This document shows positions 1 to 5,537 of a stretch of 8,357 nt of DNA, one piece after another; positions within the stretch are counted from its first letter, which is position 1, and each line of letters starts with the position of its first letter. Position numbers and translations under genes: made by a program. The notes under the pieces were generated by a model. That model had not been told where the DNA came from. It searched no databases and saw only the letters and a program-made list of their open reading frames with translations. The DNA is from Porticoccaceae bacterium. GTDB lineage: Bacteria > Pseudomonadota > Gammaproteobacteria > Pseudomonadales > Porticoccaceae. The stretch lies in NCBI GenBank assembly GCA_019090225.1, contig JAHRWI010000218.1, positions 1-8,357 on the forward strand, read 5' to 3'.

Positions 1-683
1 GGATTACATTCATCCATGATGTCATGCGCCAGGTTTTCCAAATCTGGAAACATTGTTGAAGGCTTAAAGCCGAATCGAGCAATTTTTTCCTTAATCTCTT
101 TTTTTAATGCTGGTGTGATAATGTATTTGCGGCCGGACCATTGTGGTGATTCAGTTGGCGTCGGGTGTAGGGTGAACAAGCCTTGCTGCGCTACTATCCT
201 TTTATCTAAGTGGTTCGGTTTTACGACCCGAAGCTCTGTAATTTGAAAAGGGTCTGGGCCATCTTCTGTTAGGTCGTAAATGCTGCTAGACAAAAACTCA
301 TAAACCGCACCAGGAGCATCGGAATCACCTCGGCAAGCAAAAAAAAGTGCCACCATAAGGTTTGTCGTCCAATCTAAAAGCCTTGTGGACAGCGAATAAT
401 GTTGGGCAAGTATCATCCATTCCAGCTTTGAGGTTGGGGTGTAGGTTATATATGGCTGGGATTGCCGAATAAATCTAACCAACAACTCTTTTTCATGGCT
501 TATGCTGTATGTGTCCTTACATCTGCCAATCTTGGGAATGAGATCGTCGTTTATTTCTCTTAGTTTTGTGACGCCTCGGTAGATACGGAATTGAGGGGCC
601 GCCAGTGACATATCAATAATTTGCCCCAGGCTCTTAAAAGTATCAATTTCTTGCCACTGATAGACGGTGCTATCCTCGCTCAT
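1..683 (-). CDS. FRG-domain protein (3' end cut by window edge)
   Basis: The ATG at 683-681 opens a frame that stays open for 227 full codons to the window edge, so the C-terminus is missing. A strong Shine-Dalgarno, AAAGGAGGGG at 687-696, sits just upstream and fixes the start. The protein shows the FRG-domain signature: YRGV at residues 35-38, then AQHYSLSTRLLDWTTN at 93-108 leading into VALFFAC at 111-117, QQGLFTLHP at 167-175, and MFPDLENLA at 211-219. From the usual family length only a short tail should be missing. No signal peptide or membrane segment is visible, so it is probably cytoplasmic. FRG proteins have no settled biochemical function; they are scattered among mobile and accessory regions. 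The gene begins 30 bases after the upstream oxidoreductase and may be co-transcribed with it. Its base composition differs: bases 1-120 are about 38% GC, against about 58% for 1021-1140, which suggests separate acquisition. Family assignment is confident; the role is unknown. Confidence 0.88.
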   Translation of the reverse strand, partial: MSEDSTVYQWQEIDTFKSLGQIIDMSLAAPQFRIYRGVTKLREINDDLIPKIGRCKDTYSISHEKELLVRFIRQSQPYITYTPTSKLEWMILAQHYSLSTRLLDWTTNLMVALFFACRGDSDAPGAVYEFLSSSIYDLTEDGPDPFQITELRVVKPNHLDKRIVAQQGLFTLHPTPTESPQWSGRKYIITPALKKEIKEKIARFGFKPSTMFPDLENLAHDIMDECN

Positions 684-713
684 ACACCCCTCCTTTAGTG
701 TTTTACCCCAGCC

Positions 714-1619
714 TCAAAGCTCACTAGCCATAAACTCCACGGTGGTATCGTGATCACCCACGCCTAACACTGCGCAATTGAGGTCGGTAACCCCGATATC
801 TCGCAGTCGCTGGATATATTTCCGCAGCTCACCTTCATCACCGATATTGGCAATGTCGGATGGCCCCGATGCGCCTTCTTTATTGAGCATAGCGCGGTAG
901 GAGTCCAGTTGGCCGTACATCTTCATGCCTTTCTCGATGCGGGCGACGGCTGCTTCTTTGTCGGTGACGATGGCGGTGGGCACACCAGCGATAATGCGTG
1001 GTTCGGGTCGCCCGGCGTCGGCGGCGGCTTTGCGGATTTTGGGAATAATATGATCTTCCAGGGTTTTCAGGCCGGTCATCCAGGTGATGGTGCCGTCGGC
1101 CAGGGTGCCGGCGAGATTTAACATCACGTCGCCAAGGGCAGCGACCAGCACGGGCACGGATCCTGATTCGCTGACGGCAATCTGGCCACGGGCGCTGTAC
1201 TGCTCGCCCTTGTAGTTGATTTTCTCATTGCACACGGCTGGCGCCAGCACTTCAAGGTATTCGCGCATGTGTTTGGCGGGCTTGTCGTAGGACATACCAA
1301 ACATACCTTCGATAATAGGTTTGTGGGACAGGCCGATGCCGAGATGAAAGCGACCGGAGGCAGCGGCGTTGGTGGTGGCGGCCTGTTGCGCCATGACCAG
1401 GGGATGCCGGGGATAGCTAGGCACTACCGCTGTACCCAGTTGAATCTTCGTGGTGTTTTGGCCGACGATGGCCAGGGCAGTCAGCGCGTCGAGGCCAAAC
1501 ATATTGGCCATCCAGAAACAGTCGAAGCCGTGGGCTTCCATTTTTTTGGCGCGCTCGATAAGACCGGGAAAGGTGGTTTCGGGGCCGGATGCTGCGCCGG
1601 AGTTGATGCCTATTTTCAT
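714..1619 (-). CDS. LLM-class flavin/F420-dependent oxidoreductase (MSMEG_4879-like subfamily)
   Basis: This 301-residue luciferase-like monooxygenase-fold (TIM-barrel) protein probably carries out an FMN- or F420-linked oxidation or reduction. Visible family motifs are LGTAVVPSYPRHP at 61-73, SGRFHLGIGLSHK at 88-100 (cofactor-side loop), PVLVAALG at 156-163, ADGTITWM at 174-181 and a C-terminal DEGELRKYIQRLRDIGVTD segment at 261-279. The length and the early YPRHP block fit the subfamily known as MSMEG_4879/TIGR03564. The ATG at 1619 is preceded by AGGA at 1627-1630 with 7-base spacing. The gene lies 74 bases after the stop of another LLM gene on the same strand and 30 bases before the FRG gene, so it is the middle of a likely minus-strand transcript. 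Substrate is unknown. Whether it uses F420 or FMN cannot be told from sequence; most proteobacteria lack F420, so FMN is a real alternative. Confidence 0.87.
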   Translation of the reverse strand: MKIGINSGAASGPETTFPGLIERAKKMEAHGFDCFWMANMFGLDALTALAIVGQNTTKIQLGTAVVPSYPRHPLVMAQQAATTNAAASGRFHLGIGLSHKPIIEGMFGMSYDKPAKHMREYLEVLAPAVCNEKINYKGEQYSARGQIAVSESGSVPVLVAALGDVMLNLAGTLADGTITWMTGLKTLEDHIIPKIRKAAADAGRPEPRIIAGVPTAIVTDKEAAVARIEKGMKMYGQLDSYRAMLNKEGASGPSDIANIGDEGELRKYIQRLRDIGVTDLNCAVLGVGDHDTTVEFMASEL

Positions 1620-1656
1620 GGTGATGTCCTGTGTTTGTTTGATTTATAGCAAGGTT

Positions 1657-1704
1657 GTGAGCTATTGAAGTGGTGAGCTATCGAAGTCGTCAGCTATCGA
1701 AATT
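1657..1704. repeat. Three-copy 16-bp tandem repeat across a stop codon
   Basis: Three adjoining 16-base units are seen: GTGAGCTATTGAAGTG (1657-1672), GTGAGCTATCGAAGTC (1673-1688) and GTCAGCTATCGAAATT (1689-1704). Neighbouring copies differ at two to four positions. The third copy contains the TAG stop (1696-1694, minus strand) and the last codons of the LLM gene at 1694-2608, so the array probably grew by slippage from the coding end. Because 16 is not a multiple of 3, the TAG in each copy falls in a different minus-strand frame, giving stops in all three frames. Confidence 0.85.
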
Positions 1705-2608
1705 CTCGAATGACTTCTTCTGCGATCAAGCGGAGGTTTTCTTCGACGTAAGCTTCCGGGCAGGCCGAGGTGAGCATAAACAGTTTGCTGCCTGCATCGA
1801 TGTATTCTCGCAGTCGCTTGCGACAATCTTCCGGTGTGCCGATCAAGGTGTATTTTGATACCAGGTTGTCAAAGTTCTGGGCGTATTGCTTGCCGAGTTG
1901 GGCGGCGGCCATTTCCCGAGCTTTATCGCGATCCTCGTGAACGCAGGTAAAAATAAATACGCCATTGTTGAAATTATCCATGTTCATGTTGTGCTCCGCA
2001 CGGATAGTCGAGATAGAGTCGATACTCTCTTTTAACATTTCCGGGGAGTACATATAGGGTAGCCAGCCATCGCCGTGTAAGGCGGCTCTGCGCTTTGCAG
2101 CGTCCTGGCGACCTGCCACCCAGATGGGTGGGGTGGGTTGTTGTATGGGCTTTGGATTCAGGGTGACTTCATTGAGGGTGTTAAATCGGCCATGAAAGGT
2201 CACTGCGTCATCCGTCCAGAGTTCGCGAATCACCTGCAGGGCTTCTGTGGTTCGCGCCCCTCGTTCCTTGACCGGCACACCGCAGGCTTCAAACTCCTTG
2301 GGGAATTCACCGCCGACACCGACACCAAACATATATCTGCCGCCGGAAGCGTTGTCCAGGGCCGCGCCCAATTTGGCTGCCAGCGCCGCCGGATACAGGG
2401 GTAACAGCACGATGGTGCTCATGAGTTTAATACGTTCGGTGGCGCCAGCGGCAACACTCAGGGTGATATAGGTATTGCCAATGGGGGTATGGAACATCAC
2501 GTGCTCCCCGGCGCTGACAATATCAAAACCCAGGCCCTCGATATGCCTGGCGGATGCGGCGATGTCTGTCACCGTTCTTATCCCTGTGCCAAATTGAATA
2601 TTGCCCAT
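1694..2608 (-). CDS. LLM-class flavin/F420-dependent oxidoreductase (TIGR03619/Rv2161c-like)
   Basis: A 304-residue luciferase-like TIM-barrel oxidoreductase from a different subfamily than its downstream neighbour. Visible motifs: GEHV at 34-37, the STIVLLPLYPAALAAK strand and helix at 64-79, GGRYMFGVGVGG at 89-100 (flavin/F420-side loop), PIWVAG at 151-156, GDGWLPY at 169-175, and a C-terminal LIGTPEDCRKRLREYIDAG block at 245-263. This order matches the Rv2161c-like (TIGR03619) group. A longer frame starts at a TTG at 2635, but the ATG at 2608 is preferred: it has AAAGGGG seven bases upstream, and the protein then begins right at the first beta strand (NIQFGTGI). It is the first gene of the minus-strand series, diverging from the amidohydrolase at 2878 across a shared control region. 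Substrate is unknown; the paired LLM genes suggest two oxidative steps or a two-component oxygenase (inference). Confidence 0.87.
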   Translation of the reverse strand: MGNIQFGTGIRTVTDIAASARHIEGLGFDIVSAGEHVMFHTPIGNTYITLSVAAGATERIKLMSTIVLLPLYPAALAAKLGAALDNASGGRYMFGVGVGGEFPKEFEACGVPVKERGARTTEALQVIRELWTDDAVTFHGRFNTLNEVTLNPKPIQQPTPPIWVAGRQDAAKRRAALHGDGWLPYMYSPEMLKESIDSISTIRAEHNMNMDNFNNGVFIFTCVHEDRDKAREMAAAQLGKQYAQNFDNLVSKYTLIGTPEDCRKRLREYIDAGSKLFMLTSACPEAYVEENLRLIAEEVIREFR

Positions 2609-2670
2609 GCTTATTCCCCTTTGTATCCGTGCCAATCATGGATATTTATTTAGCCTCAATCGTAAACAAG

Positions 2671-2686
2671 TGCCTCCATGGTGGCA
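2671..2686. promoter_or_regulatory. 16-bp near-palindrome upstream of the minus-strand genes
   Basis: TGCCTCCATGGTGGCA reads the same on both strands except for one mismatched pair. It lies 63 bases upstream of the ATG at 2608, in the leader or promoter of the minus-strand series. It could be an operator for a dimeric repressor. No regulator gene is visible in the window and no matching second copy was seen, so the call rests on symmetry and position only. Confidence 0.35.
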
Positions 2687-2742
2687 AACCAGTTCGGCTG
2701 TCTATAGGTATTGATTAGGTATTTATTAAAAACAACTCAGCC

Positions 2743-2756
2743 TTGACTCAAATCAA
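2743..2756. promoter_or_regulatory. Candidate FNR/Anr-type box
   Basis: TTGACTCAAATCAA matches the FNR/Anr consensus TTGAT-N4-ATCAA at nine of ten specified bases. It sits almost midway between the divergent starts, 135 bases before the ATG at 2608 and 122 before the ATG at 2878, so it could affect either arm. The protein and oxygen response are inferred. The same bases include TTGACT, which could also serve as a -35 element. Confidence 0.4.
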
Positions 2757-2759
2757 TTG

Positions 2760-2773
2760 GGTGCTTAAGCACC
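2760..2773. promoter_or_regulatory. Perfect 14-bp palindrome in the divergent control region
   Basis: GGTGCTTAAGCACC is a perfect palindrome with no spacer, four bases to the right of the FNR-like box and 105 bases before the amidohydrolase start. A spacer-free palindrome of this size is more typical of a dimeric operator than of an RNA hairpin. The cognate regulator is unknown. Confidence 0.4.
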
Positions 2774-2802
2774 TTTGACGAAATGTCTGGTAATTGCAAA
2801 AG

Positions 2803-2840
2803 TGTCATGTTCCTGACAAATATTCAAAGCTGTCTAAATA
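2803..2840 (+). promoter_or_regulatory. Inverted repeat TGTCA-N6-TGACA overlapping a possible promoter
   Basis: TGTCA (2803-2807) and TGACA (2814-2818) form an inverted repeat with a six-base spacer. The right half overlaps CTGACA (2813-2818), a good -35 match, followed after 16 bases by a weaker -10 candidate, TAAATA (2835-2840). That would put a transcript start near 2847, about 30 bases before the ATG at 2878. An operator over the -35 would suit repression. The -10 is poor, so the promoter is tentative. Confidence 0.35.
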
Positions 2841-2877
2841 ACCCACTCTAGTAAACGTCGAGCAAGAGGAAAAACTA

Positions 2878-3996
2878 ATGCGCAAACCCGGAATCTCCGC
2901 AGACTCACATATCGTAGAGCCGCCAAATACCTATATTGATTTTATTGATCCGAAGTTTCGTGATCGCGCGCCACAGGTGGTCGATGGCCCTGGTGGTTGC
3001 TCGATTTTTAATATTCCCGGCCTTGATGACATTATTCCTCTGGCCTTGTTAGGCGCTGCCGGTGTACCGGCGGAAGACCTGGTTAAGTTCCGCACTGCTA
3101 AATTTGAAGAGCTACCTAATGCCGCCTGGAACCCAGCGTTTCGTGCCGAAATCCAGGAGCAGGACGGTGTTTGCGCCGAGATCATCTATGCCTCAATTGG
3201 CATGGTCATGTGCTCTCACCCTGATTATGCCTACAAAGCTGCCTGCATGAATGCTTACAACCGTTGGCTCGAAGGTTTCTGTGCCGGTGCCCCCGACCGA
3301 TTGTTTGGCCTGGCGCAAACAGCGGTTGTCTCGGTTGATGAAGCGATTGCTGACTTTAACAAGGCCAAGGAAATGGGCATGGTTGGCATGATGATGCCAG
3401 GTCGCCCACAACATGAAGATTATGATCATCCCGATTACGACGCTTTGTGGGAATGTGCGGTTGATCTGGATTTCCCGGTGTGCTTCCACATCTTAACGTC
3501 CGACGACTGTGGTGTTAAGGAGGTTCTGAAGCCCAAGCGCGGTCATCCAGCTAATGGCTTTATGAATATTATTCGCGGTGTTCAGGATGTTATGGGTGTC
3601 TTCCTGTTTGGCGGCGTATTTGACAAGCATCCGAAGCTGAAAATGGTCGTTGCCGAAGGTGATGCAGGCTGGATTCCTCACTACAAATACCGAGCCGATC
3701 ACGCCATTAAACGTCTTGGACCAGCCGTTGAATCCAAATTGACCCGGATGCCCAGTGAATATATTACGGAAAATATCTCCTTTACCTTCCAGGATGATCT
3801 CACTGCCTATACCGATAAGGACGTGGTCGATAGTGGTTGCCTGATCTGGGCCAACGATTACCCACATACCGATGCATCCTGGCCGAATTCCCAGAAAATT
3901 CTTGATGAGCAAATGGCGCATCTGACTGAAGCGCAGCAAAGCGCCTGCGTTCACGATAATGTGAAAAAGCTCTTTAATCTGCCTGTTAGTGCTTAG
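2878..3996 (+). CDS. Amidohydrolase-2 family metal-dependent hydrolase, copy 1
   Basis: A 372-residue TIM-barrel enzyme of the amidohydrolase_2/ACMSD-like superfamily, whose members hydrolyse or decarboxylate ring-derived acids using a divalent metal. The N-terminal SADSHIVEP block (7-15) supplies D9, H11 and E14 in place of the usual HxH pair. H204 lies in VCFHIL, the VAEGDAGWIPH block is at 258-268, and the C-terminal catalytic-type aspartate is D327 in WANDYPHTD (324-332). No signal peptide is seen, so it is cytoplasmic. The ATG at 2878 follows AAGAGGA (2864-2870) with seven-base spacing. The gene diverges from the LLM genes and is followed by a close paralogue, with a terminator between them. 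Exact reaction and substrate are unknown; proteins of this type occur in aromatic, terpenoid and steroid breakdown clusters, which fits the neighbours. Confidence 0.88.
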   Translation: MRKPGISADSHIVEPPNTYIDFIDPKFRDRAPQVVDGPGGCSIFNIPGLDDIIPLALLGAAGVPAEDLVKFRTAKFEELPNAAWNPAFRAEIQEQDGVCAEIIYASIGMVMCSHPDYAYKAACMNAYNRWLEGFCAGAPDRLFGLAQTAVVSVDEAIADFNKAKEMGMVGMMMPGRPQHEDYDHPDYDALWECAVDLDFPVCFHILTSDDCGVKEVLKPKRGHPANGFMNIIRGVQDVMGVFLFGGVFDKHPKLKMVVAEGDAGWIPHYKYRADHAIKRLGPAVESKLTRMPSEYITENISFTFQDDLTAYTDKDVVDSGCLIWANDYPHTDASWPNSQKILDEQMAHLTEAQQSACVHDNVKKLFNLPVSA

Positions 3997-4045
3997 TCGC
4001 TAGCAGGGACTAAGCCCCGCAGCCATGTCTACGTGGTTTGTCGGC

Positions 4046-4077
4046 AGGGTGTCTGATGTTTTGATCTGACACCTTTT
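4046..4077 (+). terminator. Probable Rho-independent terminator of amidohydrolase copy 1
   Basis: GGTGTCTGAT (4048-4057) and ATCTGACACC (4064-4073) form a 10-bp stem with one mismatch around the loop GTTTTG, followed by TTTT (4074-4077). The A and G at 4046-4047 can pair with the first Ts. It begins about 50 bases after the stop at 3996. The U tract is short, so read-through is likely. A weaker eight-base inverted repeat, GCTTAGTC/GACTAAGC (3991-3998 and 4008-4015), overlaps the stop codon just before it. Confidence 0.6.
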
Positions 4078-4092
4078 AAAATTTGGAGACGA

Positions 4093-4119
4093 CCGCTAAT
4101 CGAAGTGTTCGACTAGCGG
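4093..4119. repeat. Stem-loop adjoining the long hairpin
   Basis: CCGCTAATCGAA (4093-4104) and TTCGACTAGCGG (4108-4119) form a 12-bp stem with one A-C mismatch and a GTG loop. Its last base is the first base of the 23-bp hairpin that follows. The pair sits in the leader of the second amidohydrolase. Tandem stems could block read-through, protect an mRNA end or form an intergenic structured element; no T tract follows. Confidence 0.6.
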
Positions 4120-4168
4120 CAAACAAGCCCACCGGAGTCTGGTAACAGACTCCGGTGGGCTTGTTTGC
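4119..4168. repeat. Perfect 23-bp inverted repeat with GTAA loop
   Basis: Bases 4119-4141 are the exact reverse complement of 4146-4168, separated only by GTAA (4142-4145). The outer arm is GCAAACAAGCCC and the inner arm ACCGGAGTCTG. The transcript would form a very stable 23-bp hairpin; the DNA could extrude a cruciform. The right arm ends TTGTTTGC and is followed by GTTCTTA, which is only weakly U-rich, so it is at best an imperfect terminator. It lies 126 bases before the ATG of the second amidohydrolase. Possible roles are bidirectional terminator, RNA-stability element, or one copy of a dispersed intergenic palindrome. Confidence 0.8.
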
Positions 4169-4188
4169 GTTCTTATAGCAAAAAAAGT

Positions 4189-4222
4189 TTGACAGCCGCC
4201 GTAGATTTCTTCAGAGTGTCAA
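4189..4222 (+). promoter_or_regulatory. TTGACA/TGTCAA inverted repeat before amidohydrolase copy 2
   Basis: TTGACA (4189-4194) is a perfect -35 hexamer and also one arm of an inverted repeat with TGTCAA (4217-4222). No convincing -10 lies 16-18 bases downstream, so a promoter here is uncertain. The arms share TGACA/TGTCA with the element at 2803-2818 before the first copy, but with a 22-base instead of a 6-base spacer. The remaining leader to 4283 holds no other gene or clear site. Confidence 0.25.
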
Positions 4223-4293
4223 CCCGTTTACATGGATCAAGGCCTGTGACGGCCACGGATCACCCCTACCACCCTTAATCTTTGGAGAAACCC

Positions 4294-5412
4294 ATGCGTA
4301 AACCCGGTATTTCTGCGGACTCCCACATTGTTGAGCCGCCAAACACTTATATAGATTTTATCGATCCTAAATTCCGTGATAGAGCACCGGAAGTAGTAGA
4401 AGGACCTGGCGGCGGCTCGATTTTTAACATTCCTGGTTTGGATGACATTATTCCATTGGCTTTGCTGGGTGCCGCTGGTGTACCAGCTGAAGACTTACTC
4501 AAATACCGCACGGCCAAATTTGAAGAGCTGCCTAATGCTGCCTGGAACCCAGAGTTTCGCGCAGAGGTACAGGATCAAGATGGCGTATGTGCGGAAGTCA
4601 TTTACGCTTCGATAGGTATGGTCATGTGTTCGCACAAAGATTACGCCTACAAAGAAGCCTGCATGAATGCCTATAACCGCTGGCTTGAGGGTTTTTGCGC
4701 TGGCGCACCGGATCGTTTGTTTGGTCTGGCTCAAACCGCAGTAGTCTCTGTAGATTCAGCCATTGAAGACTTCAAGCGCGCTAAAGAGATGGGCATGGTC
4801 GGCATGATGATGCCAGGTCGTCCTCAGTTCGAAGATTACGACCATGAAGATTACAACGCTCTGTGGCAGTGTGCGGTTGATCTTGATCTGCCCGTATGTT
4901 TCCACATTCTGACCTCAGAAGATTCCGGTGTTAAAGAAGTGCTGCAGCCTAAGCGCGGCCATCCTGCCAACGGTTTTATGAACATTGTTCGTGGCGTTCA
5001 GGATGTACTGGGTGTATTCCTGTTCGGCGGTGTGTTTGAAGATAACCCTAACCTGAAGATGGTTATCGCTGAAGCCGATGCTGGCTGGATTCCTCATTAC
5101 GCCTATCGTGCTGATCACGCTATCAAGCGTCTTGGCCCAGCTGTCGGCTGTAAGTTAACTAAAAACCCAAGCGAATACATCATGAAGAACCTGTCTTACA
5201 CTTTTCAGGACGATATGACTGCCTATAGAAATCTGGACGTTGTAGATAGTGGTTGTTTGATGTGGGCCAATGATTACCCGCACACAGATGCTTCATGGCC
5301 GAATTCGCAAAAAATACTCGATGAGCAAACCGGCCATCTGACGGTTGAGCAGCAAAATGCTGTGACCCACGAGAACGTGAAAAAGCTGTTTAATCTGCCG
5401 GTCAATGTCTAA
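4294..5412 (+). CDS. Amidohydrolase-2 family metal-dependent hydrolase, copy 2
   Basis: This 372-residue paralogue of the preceding gene differs at about 55 of 372 positions with no gaps (about 85% identity). All putative metal and catalytic residues are kept: D9, H11, E14, H204, E260, D262, H268 and D327. Several changes lie near the active-site blocks: G261A beside E260, K270A just after WIPHY, H179F, and C41G. That suggests similar chemistry with altered substrate range (inference). A longer frame would start at a TTG at 4282, but the ATG at 4294 is chosen because GGAG (4284-4287) precedes it and the product then aligns residue for residue with copy 1. Synonymous positions have diverged widely, so this is not a recent duplication. 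It has its own leader with hairpins and its own strong terminator. Cytoplasmic; substrate unknown. Confidence 0.88.
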   Translation: MRKPGISADSHIVEPPNTYIDFIDPKFRDRAPEVVEGPGGGSIFNIPGLDDIIPLALLGAAGVPAEDLLKYRTAKFEELPNAAWNPEFRAEVQDQDGVCAEVIYASIGMVMCSHKDYAYKEACMNAYNRWLEGFCAGAPDRLFGLAQTAVVSVDSAIEDFKRAKEMGMVGMMMPGRPQFEDYDHEDYNALWQCAVDLDLPVCFHILTSEDSGVKEVLQPKRGHPANGFMNIVRGVQDVLGVFLFGGVFEDNPNLKMVIAEADAGWIPHYAYRADHAIKRLGPAVGCKLTKNPSEYIMKNLSYTFQDDMTAYRNLDVVDSGCLMWANDYPHTDASWPNSQKILDEQTGHLTVEQQNAVTHENVKKLFNLPVNV

Positions 5413-5435
5413 GGCATTCATCGCAGATTAATCTT

Positions 5436-5464
5436 AAAAAGCACCCAATCGGGTGCTTTTTTTT
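5436..5464 (+). terminator. Rho-independent terminator of amidohydrolase copy 2
   Basis: AAAAAGCACCC (5436-5446) pairs with GGGTGCTTTTT (5451-5461) around the loop AATC, and the T run continues to 5464 (eight Ts from 5457). The stem begins 24 bases after the stop at 5412. This is the clearest terminator in the window. It should separate copy 2 from the propeller gene, whose start lies 73 bases further on. Confidence 0.9.
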
Positions 5465-5537
5465 GGCCACAATTATTCGTGGCGCTAGTGGGCTGGTATG
5501 TGCACAATCAATTCACACACAATTATGGAGAAAAATA

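Noticed and set aside
16..246. Plus-strand open frame of 76 codons
   Set aside because: It lies antisense to the FRG-domain gene, whose reading frame carries clear conserved motifs; the plus-strand product resembles nothing recognisable.
2609..2635. TTG start extending the LLM protein by nine residues
   Set aside because: The ATG at 2608 has AAAGGGG at good spacing, and that Shine-Dalgarno lies inside the proposed extension.
3493..3954. 153-codon minus-strand open frame inside amidohydrolase copy 1
   Set aside because: It is antisense to a well-conserved enzyme gene; a similar antisense frame in copy 2 simply reflects shared codon structure.
4236..4262. CRP-like half site TGTGA...TCA before amidohydrolase copy 2
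   Set aside because: The half sites are about ten bases apart instead of six and the right half is incomplete.
4282..4293. TTG start extending amidohydrolase copy 2 by four residues
   Set aside because: The extension contains the GGAG ribosome binding site, and copy 1 starts exactly at the shorter ATG position.
5463..5537. 25-residue N-terminal extension of the propeller protein
   Set aside because: The TTG lies in the T tract of the terminator at 5436-5464; the ATG at 5538 has a good GGAG site.
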